From the NCBI RefSeq assembly GCF_003585765.1, contig NZ_CP021235.1:3038001-3102000 (forward strand): a DNA stretch of 64,000 nt, in the 5' to 3' direction. Origin of the DNA: Pontibacter actiniarum (lineage in GTDB: Bacteria > Bacteroidota > Bacteroidia > Cytophagales > Hymenobacteraceae). Under the pieces are notes generated by a model that saw only the letters and a program-made list of their open reading frames with translations, made no database searches and was not told the origin of the DNA. A program made the position numbers and the translations under genes. Of this stretch, positions 1 through 12,952 are shown in pieces (the first letter of the stretch is position 1; each line of letters opens with the position of its first letter).

Positions 1-2205
<2,205 letters not shown>

Positions 2206-2260
2206 ACAAAACGCACAACACTAGCCAAGACCTCTAACCTCATTGGAAATAGCATCATTC

Positions 2261-3607
2261 ATGTCTCCATTAAAGATCGCCGCGCTGCTGTTAGCTGTAG
2301 CAGCGCTGTTTGCACCCCAGGCAGCCCATAGCCAGGAACTCCTAACACTTCAGGAAGCGGTCAGCCTTGGGCTGCAAAAGAACTACAGCATCCGCATTGC
2401 CGCCACACAGGACGATATAGACGCAAACAATGCCACATTGGGCAACGCCGGCTTTCTGCCGACGGTAACCGGCCGCGCCTCCCGCGACTTTACGGACTTT
2501 AACACCCGCAACCAGTTTGAGAGCGAGACGCCCCGCGAGATAGATCACTCCAAGACCAACACCACCGCCGCCAGTGTTGCGCTGGCCTGGACGGTTTTTG
2601 ACGGTGGCCGCATGTTTATTGAGTACGACCGCCTGCAGGCCATCGAACGGTCCGGGCAGCTACTGACCAAAACCACCATAGAGAACACCATCGCCGATAT
2701 CTCGGACGCCTATTACAATGTGGTGCGGCAGGCCCGCAAGATACAGTCGCTGGAGGACGCTATTGCCATTTCGGAGCAGCGCGTGGCGATAACGCAGGAG
2801 CAGTACAACGTAGGCGTGAGTGCCAAAGTGGAAATACTGCGCGCCCAGGTAGATTACAACGCTGACCGGTCGGAGCTGCTGCGCCAGCTGGAGGTGCTGC
2901 AGAACGCCAAGATTAACCTAAACCAGCTGCTTGGCCGCGACCCCGGCATCAACTTCACCCCGGCCGACTCTATTGAGGTGGACCGGCAGATCGCGTACGA
3001 TGGCGGCCAGGCCAACCTCCTGAATGAGAACCCCAGCCTGCAGCGCCTGCAGGTGCAGCGCGAGATAGCCCTGAACGAGTTACAGCTGGCAAGGGCGCAG
3101 CGCTACCCAAGCATCGGCTTTTCGGGCAGCTACGGCTATAACAGATCACTTCAGGACCCTGTAATCTACGGTAACATCCAGGGCACCAACGAGAGCCGAC
3201 GCTACGGCTTTAACTATGGTCTGACCCTTTCTCTACCTATTTTCAACGGCTTCAACATCAACCGCCAGGTACAGAACGCACGGGTAAACATAGAATTGAA
3301 CGAACTGCAGTTTGCCCAGGAGCAGAACAGGCTGGCGGCAGAGCTGGCCCGCGCCTACAGCCAGTACACCAACCGCCTGGAGCTGCTACAGCTGGAAGAG
3401 GACAACGTAAAGCTGGCAGAGCAAAACGCCGAAATCGCCCTGGAGCGCTACCGCCTGGGCCTGCTTACGGCCATCGAACTGCGCGAGGCGCAGCGGAATG
3501 AGCTGGTGGCCCAGAACCGCCTCATCGATATTAAGTATGAAGCCAAAGCGGCGGAAGTAGAGATAAAGCGCCTGACCAGTTCGCTGCTGCAGGATGAGCA
3601 GCTCTAG
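2261..3607 (+). CDS. TolC family outer-membrane efflux protein
   Basis: Outer-membrane channel component expected to pair with the RND permease just upstream. The protein is 448 residues from the ATG chosen here. An in-frame TTG 18 bp earlier is possible, but the ATG places a clean Sec signal peptide (MSPLKIAALLLAVAALFAP...AHSQ) at the N-terminus. Two long helical-hairpin repeats follow, typical of the family. They are rich in Gln, Glu, Asn and Ala and carry repeats of the kind YNVGVSAKVEILRA and YRLGLLTAIELREAQ, the duplicated helix motif of TolC. Length and layout are normal. Gene order permease then TolC is common in Bacteroidota. Confidence 0.95.
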   Translation: MSPLKIAALLLAVAALFAPQAAHSQELLTLQEAVSLGLQKNYSIRIAATQDDIDANNATLGNAGFLPTVTGRASRDFTDFNTRNQFESETPREIDHSKTNTTAASVALAWTVFDGGRMFIEYDRLQAIERSGQLLTKTTIENTIADISDAYYNVVRQARKIQSLEDAIAISEQRVAITQEQYNVGVSAKVEILRAQVDYNADRSELLRQLEVLQNAKINLNQLLGRDPGINFTPADSIEVDRQIAYDGGQANLLNENPSLQRLQVQREIALNELQLARAQRYPSIGFSGSYGYNRSLQDPVIYGNIQGTNESRRYGFNYGLTLSLPIFNGFNINRQVQNARVNIELNELQFAQEQNRLAAELARAYSQYTNRLELLQLEEDNVKLAEQNAEIALERYRLGLLTAIELREAQRNELVAQNRLIDIKYEAKAAEVEIKRLTSSLLQDEQL

Positions 3608-3636
3608 GCCCGCCGCCTAAGAACGGCACCGTATGC

Positions 3637-3674
3637 AAGTATAAAAGTATAGCCACGGTTATACTTTTATACTT
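3637..3674. terminator. Perfect AT-rich inverted repeat after tolC
   Basis: Arms of 15 nt (3637-3651 and 3660-3674) pair perfectly around an 8-nt loop. Each arm is built from the AAGTATAA octamer that is frequent across the window. Position between two co-directional genes suggests a transcription terminator, but the stem is AT-only and has no long T-run, so it could also be an operator-like site. Confidence 0.5.
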
Positions 3675-3708
3675 TTAGCCCTATCTTCGGCTCCGATAAA
3701 GCAACAGT

Positions 3709-4986
3709 ATGGAGCCAGAACTCTTTCAAATACTCGGGATTTCGCTTGGGTTAGGATTGCTCGTGGGCCTGCAGCGGCAGCATGAGCAGTCTGAGCTGGC
3801 AGGCATCCGCACTTTCCCGCTCATCAGCATTTTCGGCACCATCTCCGGCCTGTTGGCGCAGGACTTTGGCGGCTGGGTAATAGCCATGGGGCTTGCCAGC
3901 CTAACTGCCCTTGTGGTTGCGGCCAACTACATGCGCGTTAAAGCACCCCATGTGGACGTTGGCCTGACAACCGAAGCAGCGGCCTTGCTCATGTATGCCG
4001 TGGGTGCTTACCTGGTGCTCGGCGATAAAACAGTGGCCGTGGTTGTAGGCGCCACGGCGGCCGTGCTGCTGCACCTAAAGGACACCCTGCACAGCTTTGT
4101 CAGGCGGATCGGAGAAAAGGACCTGAAGGCCATCATGCAGTTTGTGGTTATCTCGCTCGTAATCCTGCCGGTGCTCCCTGACCAGGCTTACGGCCCCTAC
4201 GACGTTCTGAACCCCCACAACATCTGGCTGATGGTCGTGCTGATTGTGGGCATTGGCCTGCTGGGCTACTTTGCCTACAAGATTTTCGGGCAGAAATCGG
4301 GGACGCTGCTCGGCGGCATACTTGGCGGCCTGATTTCCAGCACGGCAACCACGGTAACGTATGCCCGCCGCACCAGTGATGACCAACACACGAGCTCCAA
4401 ACTGGCAGCTATCGTGATTTTTATAGCCTCGGCTGTCTCCGTTGCCCGTGTTATAGTAGAGGTGGCCGTGGTAGCGTCGGGTACCCTGCCCACGGTAGCG
4501 CCTCCCCTGGCCGCAGTGTTTCTGTTTATGCTCGTGCTGGGCGGGGGCATGTACCTCTTTAAGGGAGACAACGCAGACCAGATGCCTGAGCAGGGAAACC
4601 CGGCGCAACTCAAAACAGCGTTGGTGTTCGGCGCCATATACGCTGCCGTGCTGCTGGCCACTGCTTTTGCCAAAGATTACCTGGGCGACAGCGGCCTCTA
4701 CATTGTCGCCGTAATTTCGGGGCTTACTGATGTGGATGCCATCACCCTTTCTACTGCGCGGCTGATGAGCACAGATAATGTGGGGCTAGACAGCGGCTGG
4801 CGCATCATACTTATCGCGGCCCTGTCTAACCTGACTTTTAAGGCCGGGCTGGTCGGCGTACTTGGCAGCCGCTCTGTGTTTGGCAAAGTGGCCCTGCTTT
4901 TCGGGGCTGTGCTGGCCTTCGGCATGTTGGTGCTTTGGCTGTGGCCAGAGAACTTTACTTTGCTGGAGGATCTCCTGGCAGTGTAA
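3709..4986 (+). CDS. MgtC/SapB family membrane protein with DUF4010 domain
   Basis: A 425-residue polytopic inner-membrane protein. The N-terminus (about residues 5-130) matches MgtC/SapB style: GLGLLVGLQRQ, then GIRTFPLISIFG with a conserved Arg-Thr-Phe. The C-terminal half (about 180-410) has repeated hydrophobic segments and SGLTDVDAITLS, as in the DUF4010 half of this family. About 11-12 membrane segments are predictable by eye. Function is unknown; MgtC relatives are linked to magnesium limitation and ATP synthase control, but that should not be transferred to this two-domain form. It stands alone, preceded by an inverted repeat and followed by a gene-free gap. Confidence 0.88.
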   Translation: MEPELFQILGISLGLGLLVGLQRQHEQSELAGIRTFPLISIFGTISGLLAQDFGGWVIAMGLASLTALVVAANYMRVKAPHVDVGLTTEAAALLMYAVGAYLVLGDKTVAVVVGATAAVLLHLKDTLHSFVRRIGEKDLKAIMQFVVISLVILPVLPDQAYGPYDVLNPHNIWLMVVLIVGIGLLGYFAYKIFGQKSGTLLGGILGGLISSTATTVTYARRTSDDQHTSSKLAAIVIFIASAVSVARVIVEVAVVASGTLPTVAPPLAAVFLFMLVLGGGMYLFKGDNADQMPEQGNPAQLKTALVFGAIYAAVLLATAFAKDYLGDSGLYIVAVISGLTDVDAITLSTARLMSTDNVGLDSGWRIILIAALSNLTFKAGLVGVLGSRSVFGKVALLFGAVLAFGMLVLWLWPENFTLLEDLLAV

Positions 4987-5248
4987 GCCAACTTCAGCAC
5001 TTGCCTTCCACAGCCCCCGAACCTTATCAGGGAAGGAACATTTGGGTTAGAGTTGGCTCCCCGGCCCTATGCCTCCACCAGTCGGTGCGCTGCATCCAAC
5101 AGCACCATCCCCTACCGTCCACCACCCGGTGTGCCCTGGTCGAAGCTGACAGTATATTTCCCCTGTAGCTTGCTTACACAAAGAAGCCTAGAGATAATAG
5201 TTGCTGATATCAGCGGCGGACAGAACCTGAAAGCACTAGCACTACAGC
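4987..5248. other. Gene-free gap between convergent genes
   Basis: About 260 bp between the MgtC-like gene and the terminator of the GH97 gene. I see no conserved ORF, RNA or repeat in it. Confidence 0.6.
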
Positions 5249-5295
5249 CAAAAAAAGAAGGCCCGGTGCATGGGATGCACCGGGCCTTCTTTTTG
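5249..5295. terminator. Bidirectional terminator
   Basis: A long GC-rich hairpin (arms GAAGGCCCGGTGCA and TGCACCGGGCCTTC, loop TGGGA) is flanked by A-run and T-run on its two sides. It can stop transcription from both the plus-strand MgtC-like gene and the minus-strand GH97 gene. Confidence 0.88.
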
Positions 5296-5314
5296 AATCA
5301 GCAGTTCGGAGGGG

Positions 5315-7808
<2,494 letters not shown>

Positions 7809-7809
7809 C

Positions 7810-7839
7810 AAAAAAGCCCAGGCTGTGTAGCCTGGGCTT
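7810..7839 (-). terminator. Terminator of tRNA-Ser
   Basis: Hairpin with 10-bp stem (AAGCCCAGGC / GCCTGGGCTT) followed on the minus strand by a T6 run, directly after the tRNA 3' end. Confidence 0.88.
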
Positions 7840-7841
7840 TG

Positions 7842-7926
7842 CAGAGAGTGAGGGATTCGAACCCCCGGACCTGTTACAGTCAACGGTTTTCAAGACCGCC
7901 GCGTTCGACCACTCCGCCAACTCTCT
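7842..7926 (-). tRNA. tRNA-Ser (anticodon TGA)
   Basis: 85 nt, read on the minus strand. The acceptor arms AGAGAGT and ACTCTCT pair, with discriminator G as expected for serine. The D-arm region starts TGGCGGAGTGG. The anticodon loop CTTGAAA gives anticodon TGA. A long variable arm, typical of class II tRNAs, precedes the T arm GGGGGTTCGAATCCCTC. The CCA end is not encoded. A promoter lies just upstream and a terminator just downstream, so it is a single-gene transcript. An apparent peptide ORF across this locus is only a reading of the tRNA. Confidence 0.97.
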
Positions 7927-7941
7927 GTCTTATTTCGTGTA

Positions 7942-7973
7942 CAAAAGTAGAGGCTTTGTTTGATATTACCAAA
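7942..7973 (-). promoter_or_regulatory. Promoter of tRNA-Ser, Bacteroidota type
   Basis: On the minus strand TTTG (7970-7973) is followed after 20 nt by TACTTTTG (7942-7949), an exact match to the TAnnTTTG -7 element. The predicted start is about 10 nt upstream of the mature tRNA 5' end. Confidence 0.8.
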
Positions 7974-8043
7974 TCACCGCCCTAAAAAATTTATACCATA
8001 CATGCTCCAACCGCATCAACAAACTGGTAATCAACCAGAAAAA

Positions 8044-9882
8044 TTATTCAGGCAGCTGCACAAAAACACTTGCCCCCACACTTTGGATGTAGTAGCGGTC
8101 CTTCCTGTAGCCGCTAAGCTCCTCGATGGCTACTTTCAGCTGGACCTGCTCCCCCTGCACGACAAAGGTCATGTCGGCGGGCTTTACCTGCTCCTGCTGC
8201 CCTCGCGCCAGCTTCTGAACAACCGGGAGCAGGTCCAGCTTTAGGGTCTCCTGCTCAAACCGGAAGTACACAGTAGTTGCGTCTTCATCCATTGATACCA
8301 ACAGGGGTGCTCCTCCCAGCGTATACTCCCTCCTTTCGCTGCCCCCTTCTACGTTCCTCAGGTGGAACTGCAGAGCATACGCGTACCCCTGGATGTCGTG
8401 TACAGCCTCGCCAGCCCCCGGTGGCTGCGAATCGAAATAGAAGTACGTTTCTCCTGCACGTGGACTCCCCGGCGTATACGCCAGCCCCATTAAGTCCAGC
8501 ACCTTGCCGCGGGCGGCAAAGTTTCGTTGCCAACGGTTGTCCAGAGAGTCTGTTGCCGCAGCTATACTATCCTGCAGGCTTCCATTAAACCACGGCTGCA
8601 GCGCTTCGAACCCGTGGCGGCGGGCCAGGTAGTCGGCGATGGAGCTCACCTCCTGCTCCACCTCCTCGCTTACCGGCGGGTGCTGTTGCTGCACTTTTCC
8701 GCCTACCAGCACCCCGTTTTCCTGCAGGAGGGCCTCCAGCCTGTTTACCTGGCTCCACTCCGACACCCGAAAGGCGTTGACAGGCCCAAAAGCCGCCAAA
8801 ACAGCCACGATACTCAAGGTAACAGGTATAAACTTGATGTTCTTCTGCCGGCTGAACAGGAAGTACAGCGCCGTGGCGAGCAGCCATAAGGCCAGCGCTG
8901 CCACAATGTACCGCCCTTCTGTAACGCCATACTCCGACACCCGTCGCCAAATGGCCAGCATCAACAGGATAATGAGCGGGAAAAGGGCACGGTAAAACCA
9001 CCGGGCAAAGGTGCGCATCCAGGTGTTGCCCTCCTCGTTCCGGATGGGATGTATCAGGAGCAGCGACAGGATACCGGCAATGGAAAAGCACAGCACCAGC
9101 ACCGACACCCACCCCTCCGGCCACGCCCACTGTACTATAATCTTCCCGAAGTAAGCGTAAAGGATGAGCAGGTACAAGCTTACCAGCGGCAGGAGCACAA
9201 ACTGCGTGAATACCTTCAGGCCTTTCGGGTATTGGTGCGTTTGCTCCAGCTCCCGCACATTGGCAGGCACCCCGGCCAGGAAAAACCAGGTGTTAAACAC
9301 GCCCACCATAAAAAGCCACAGCTGCGCATAAAACTCCCCGTCCACCTCCACAGCGAAAAGCTCCTCCATGGCCAGCACGGCCACCACCAGCCCCAGGAAC
9401 AGCACCCCCGTATAGAGGGCAGACGTTAAGAGGCGCAGAAACAGCGTTTTGTTAAACTGCCAGAAAGCATTTTCCTCGCGCCTGTTCAGGAACATGGCGT
9501 AGGAGGCCGCCAGGTGCAGCGCCAGGGCCAGCATCAGGTAACGCAGCCAGTGCCTGTCTTCGAGCTCCGGGGGAAGGAAGTAAAAGTACAGCCCAAGCAG
9601 TAGCAGCCCTGCCAGTTGCAGCAGCAGCCGCCATTGCAGCGCCAGTTTATACTTGCGAACCAGCAGCTCCAGGGTAAAGAACAGGATCAGGCCCAGCGAG
9701 CTCACCAGCATCAGCTTTTCGAGGTACAGGGAGCGCTGGCGCTGCTCAAAGCTCAGCTCCGCCAGGGTAACGCCTGCCGCCGTGCCGGTGACAGCAGCGA
9801 GCAGCACCAGCGGGTAAGCCAGCAGCGTAGTTACCGCCCCGCGCCAGAGCTGCTGCAGTGAGATCTGTTTAAATAGGCCCAT
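8044..9882 (-). CDS. DUF4153 domain-containing membrane protein
   Basis: A 612-residue protein from the ATG at 9882; a GTG ten codons upstream is less likely. About ten to twelve hydrophobic helices fill residues 15-390, including NTWFFLAGVP and FTQFVLLPLVSLYLLIL, which are characteristic of the DUF4153 family. A soluble C-terminal part of about 220 residues follows and probably faces the periplasm. Function is unknown. It sits between the tRNA and yihY on the same strand, about 90 bp from yihY, so cotranscription with yihY is possible. Confidence 0.85.
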   Translation of the reverse strand: MGLFKQISLQQLWRGAVTTLLAYPLVLLAAVTGTAAGVTLAELSFEQRQRSLYLEKLMLVSSLGLILFFTLELLVRKYKLALQWRLLLQLAGLLLLGLYFYFLPPELEDRHWLRYLMLALALHLAASYAMFLNRREENAFWQFNKTLFLRLLTSALYTGVLFLGLVVAVLAMEELFAVEVDGEFYAQLWLFMVGVFNTWFFLAGVPANVRELEQTHQYPKGLKVFTQFVLLPLVSLYLLILYAYFGKIIVQWAWPEGWVSVLVLCFSIAGILSLLLIHPIRNEEGNTWMRTFARWFYRALFPLIILLMLAIWRRVSEYGVTEGRYIVAALALWLLATALYFLFSRQKNIKFIPVTLSIVAVLAAFGPVNAFRVSEWSQVNRLEALLQENGVLVGGKVQQQHPPVSEEVEQEVSSIADYLARRHGFEALQPWFNGSLQDSIAAATDSLDNRWQRNFAARGKVLDLMGLAYTPGSPRAGETYFYFDSQPPGAGEAVHDIQGYAYALQFHLRNVEGGSERREYTLGGAPLLVSMDEDATTVYFRFEQETLKLDLLPVVQKLARGQQEQVKPADMTFVVQGEQVQLKVAIEELSGYRKDRYYIQSVGASVFVQLPE

Positions 9883-9972
9883 ACCGTCGTTCTGTAGCTT
9901 ATGCAGCACCACCCGGCACTGCGCCAGGCCAAGTTAAGGATAAAACGGGAACGGCACAGCGCCGGGCTGTAC

Positions 9973-10944
9973 TTAGGGGGCGCTCAGGACTTTGCCTGAG
10001 TGTGTGGTAGGGGTGCGCACCAGCCGCTTGGTGACGGTATCGATGCTGACGTTGATCTCGAACCCAAGTATAAGAATCATGGAAACGAAGTCAAGCCAGA
10101 TCATCAAACCGATCAGGGCCCCGATGGAGCCGTAGAACTTGTTGTAGGTATCGAAGGCGCTGATGTAGAGGGAGAAGCCCATCGACACCAGGAAGATAAG
10201 CCCGGTAGCCACCACGGCACCTGCCGAGAAGAACGGCCACTTGTCCTCTATGGCCGGCACAAAGTAGTAGATAAGCGACGTTGCCAGGAGGAACAGCAGC
10301 ACGATGGCGATGTACTTCAGAATCACCAGCAAGGTATAGGTATAGCTCTCCGTTACCACCTCGTAAAACACCAGCACATCCAGAATCCACTGGCCAAAGA
10401 AAATAGCCGCCACCGCCGTGAGCAGAATCATGCTCAGCACCACGGTCAGCACTGTGGCGATTGCCCGCTTGCGCAGGTAACTGCGCTTGTAAAAGGTATG
10501 GTACTTCTTGTCAAAGGCATCCATCAGCGACATAATGCCGTTGGTGGAGAGCACCAGCGCGAACAGGAAACCGAAGGAGAGCAACCCGCCGCGCGGCTTG
10601 TTTACGATATCCTCGATGGTGGAGTAGGCCGCCGTGTACATCTCCTCGGGCATAAAGTCGGCCAAAAAGTCGAGGATACTCTCGCCCAGGTCCAGCGACA
10701 GAATGCTGGGTATGTAGGGGATGAGCGTAAAGAGGAAGATGATGGTCGGGAAGGTAGCCAGCGTGAAGTTGAAGGCCATGTAGGAGGCGCGCTTGGTAAT
10801 GGAGTCCAGGCGCAGTTCCCCTATCAGCACATCGGCAACATCATACACCGAAGACCTGCCGTCGTTAAAGCGCCATCGCTTCAGGAAAACGATGAACTTA
10901 CGGTAGGCGCGGCGGCGCTTCAGGTATTGCTGGTTAAGCCTCAT
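9973..10944 (-). CDS. yihY: YihY/virulence factor BrkB family inner-membrane protein
   Basis: A 323-residue polytopic protein with about six membrane helices. The early segment RASYMAFNFTLATFPTIIFLF matches the conserved YihY region (A-x-x-x-A-x-FxLaxFP), and the late GSIGALIGLMIWLDFVSMILILGFE carries the family's conserved glycine-rich helix. Despite its old name it is not ribonuclease BN. The cellular role is not established. Its ATG overlaps the stop codon of the upstream thioesterase by one base (TAATG), so translation is probably coupled. Confidence 0.92.
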   Translation of the reverse strand: MRLNQQYLKRRRAYRKFIVFLKRWRFNDGRSSVYDVADVLIGELRLDSITKRASYMAFNFTLATFPTIIFLFTLIPYIPSILSLDLGESILDFLADFMPEEMYTAAYSTIEDIVNKPRGGLLSFGFLFALVLSTNGIMSLMDAFDKKYHTFYKRSYLRKRAIATVLTVVLSMILLTAVAAIFFGQWILDVLVFYEVVTESYTYTLLVILKYIAIVLLFLLATSLIYYFVPAIEDKWPFFSAGAVVATGLIFLVSMGFSLYISAFDTYNKFYGSIGALIGLMIWLDFVSMILILGFEINVSIDTVTKRLVRTPTTHSGKVLSAP

Positions 10945-11354
10945 TAATTAAAATACTCGTCCAACTTACTGTGTATGAGCGCAGGCACCTCAGTTGGGCG
11001 GCCGGTCTTCATATCGACGAACACCATGATGGTCTCGCCAATCGTCAGCAGCGTTTCCGCCTCGTTGTACACCTCATACTCAAACTTTATACGCGAGCCG
11101 TGCGGCTTGCTTTTTAGCAGCAGCTTGATCGTCAGCAGGTCGTCGTACTTGGCCGGGCGGATAAATTTGCTTTTCAGCTCCAGCACCGGCATCATGGTCC
11201 CTGTCGCTTCCAGCTCTTTATATGCAATGCCCAAACGGCGGAACACCTCGGTGCGCGTCACCTCGTAGTAGGCGGCGTAGTTTCCGTGGTACACATAGCC
11301 CATTTGGTCGGTTTCAGCGTATCGGACGCGTATTTGTACTTCTGATTCAAACAT
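10944..11354 (-). CDS. YbgC-type acyl-CoA thioesterase (hotdog fold)
   Basis: Small cytoplasmic thioesterase of 136 residues, a normal length for the 4-hydroxybenzoyl-CoA thioesterase family. The active-site block RYAETDQMGYVYHGNYAAYYE near the N-terminus contains the catalytic Asp16 and the VYHxxY motif of YbgC-like enzymes. It hydrolyses acyl-CoA, but the physiological substrate is unknown; in other bacteria YbgC relatives associate with the Tol-Pal envelope system, which is absent here. It is the first gene of a probable two-gene unit with yihY. Confidence 0.93.
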   Translation of the reverse strand: MFESEVQIRVRYAETDQMGYVYHGNYAAYYEVTRTEVFRRLGIAYKELEATGTMMPVLELKSKFIRPAKYDDLLTIKLLLKSKPHGSRIKFEYEVYNEAETLLTIGETIMVFVDMKTGRPTEVPALIHSKLDEYFN

Positions 11355-11505
11355 TGTAGTTGTGGTTGCTGCTTATTAACTGTTGCGCATACGGCACATG
11401 TGCCTTTCCGGCAATTGCCACAAAGTATAAAATTGGGCACAGAGGTGCAAGCATCTACGGCTGGATCATGCTGCCGGTTTGCGGCCAGCACCGATCAGCA
11501 GGCGC

Positions 11506-12582
11506 TTACTTTAAGATGTTCCGCTCATTCAGCGCGCGGTGGAAACGCCTGGCATTTGCCCGGTGCTCCGCCTCGGTAGCGGCAAAGGCGTGGTAACCGG
11601 AGAAGTCCTCCTTCGCACAGAAGTAGATGTAGCTGTGGTCTTCCGGGTTCAGGACGGCGTCGATGCTGGAGATGACCGGCACGTTGATCGGGCCCGGTGG
11701 CAGGCCCTTGTACCTGTAGGTATTGTAAGGAGAATCGTAGGCCAGGTGCTTGTTCAGCACGCGGCGGATGGAGAAGTCGCGCACGGCGAACACCACCGTC
11801 GGGTCAGCCTGCAGCAGCATCCCCTTCTCCAGGCGGTTCAGGTACACCCCGGCCACACGCGGCTTTTCATCGTTCTTCAGCGTCTCGGCCTGCACGATAG
11901 AGGCCAGCGTGGACACCTGCTGCTGCGTCAGGCCCAGCTTCTCGGCTTTGGCCTTCCGCTCCGGCGTCCAGAACTTGTCGTACTCTGTTTTCATTCGCTT
12001 CATCAGGTCCGGCGCCGTGGTGGTCCAGTACACCTCGTAGGTGTTCGGGATAAACATGCTCACGATGTTGGTCGTGTCGAAGCCCAGTGTCTGCAGGTAC
12101 TCCTGGTTGTTGAGCAGGCTATCCAGCTCCTGCTCGCTTGCCTCCAGCTCGGTGGCCAGTTTGGCGGCCAGCTGGCTGCGCAGGCGCACATTGCTGAAAG
12201 TCAGGTTAAGCGGCGTTTGCTCGCCCAGGCGCAGTGTCCCGATCAGTTGGCGGTTGCCCCAGCCGTTCTCCAGCTTGTAGCGGCCGGGCTTCACGAGCTT
12301 GTCATAGTCCATCAGCTTCGACATAAAGCGCAGCGACAGCCTGTCTATGATGGCGCCGCTGGCCTCCACGGAGTCCATGGCCTGCTCGTAGGTGGCACCT
12401 GTCGGGATGAGCACGTATACTTCCTGGCCCTTGGTATCCACATTCGGCGTGTAGATAATCTGGTAAGCGTAGTAGGAGAAGCTTACAAACAGGAACAGAA
12501 ACAGCGCCGCCAAGGCTGGCTTCAGCATGCTTTTCTCTTTCCGTTTTCTTTTCATGGTGGTGTTATTCACTTCTTTGGCCAT
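11506..12582 (-). CDS. mltG: Endolytic peptidoglycan transglycosylase MltG (YceG family)
   Basis: Cuts nascent glycan strands at the inner membrane and helps set their length. The 358-residue protein has a basic cytoplasmic N-terminus (KRKRKEK), one membrane anchor at about 20-42, a LysM-like segment and the YceG catalytic domain. The catalytic Glu is at about 233 in LASIVQAETL, and RVAGVYLNRLEKGMLLQADPTV is strongly conserved. It starts at the ATG at 12582. It reads away from the carboxylase gene, so the 370 bp between them must hold divergent promoters. Confidence 0.95.
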   Translation of the reverse strand: MAKEVNNTTMKRKRKEKSMLKPALAALFLFLFVSFSYYAYQIIYTPNVDTKGQEVYVLIPTGATYEQAMDSVEASGAIIDRLSLRFMSKLMDYDKLVKPGRYKLENGWGNRQLIGTLRLGEQTPLNLTFSNVRLRSQLAAKLATELEASEQELDSLLNNQEYLQTLGFDTTNIVSMFIPNTYEVYWTTTAPDLMKRMKTEYDKFWTPERKAKAEKLGLTQQQVSTLASIVQAETLKNDEKPRVAGVYLNRLEKGMLLQADPTVVFAVRDFSIRRVLNKHLAYDSPYNTYRYKGLPPGPINVPVISSIDAVLNPEDHSYIYFCAKEDFSGYHAFAATEAEHRANARRFHRALNERNILK

Positions 12583-12952
12583 AGTGTAAGTAAAAGGCCC
12601 GGAGCATAGTTATGGTTCCGCACCCATTTATTCTGGCTCCAAAATTAACACATCCGCAGCTAATTAAGAATGAGAGCGTGAGAAACTTAGTAGAGGCACC
12701 CCTGCCTGTTGCGCCAAAACGGCGCGTGCGTGTAAAAAAGCACACTTTCGCCCCGCCGTTACTTTGCTTTGGCACCCGCGGGCCGCAGCGGCAGGCCGCC
12801 CAGGAAACCTGCCCGTGGCGGTGCGGCGGCAAAATGGCGCTCCGCGATCACCTATATATCCAAAAAATTATACAACCGTACCGGATTTAGCGGCAGAGTT
12901 TTTAAATTTGAGGAAACTAACAATAGAACCTTATACTTTTTTATACCAACAC
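12583..12952. other. Divergent intergenic region mltG / acyl-CoA carboxylase
   Basis: 370 bp without a supportable gene. The GC-rich middle (about 12700-12850) gives open frames in several phases, none with recognisable protein. The right end contains a candidate promoter for the carboxylase gene. Confidence 0.6.
12903..12910 (+). promoter_or_regulatory. Candidate -7 element for the carboxylase gene
   Basis: TAAATTTG matches TAnnTTTG exactly and lies 43 bp before the ATG. A clear TTTG -33 element is not visible, so the call is tentative. Confidence 0.45.

Noticed and set aside
11539-12609. A 356-codon plus-strand open frame
   Set aside because: Antisense to mltG; His/Gln/Arg-rich as expected from GC-rich antisense frames.
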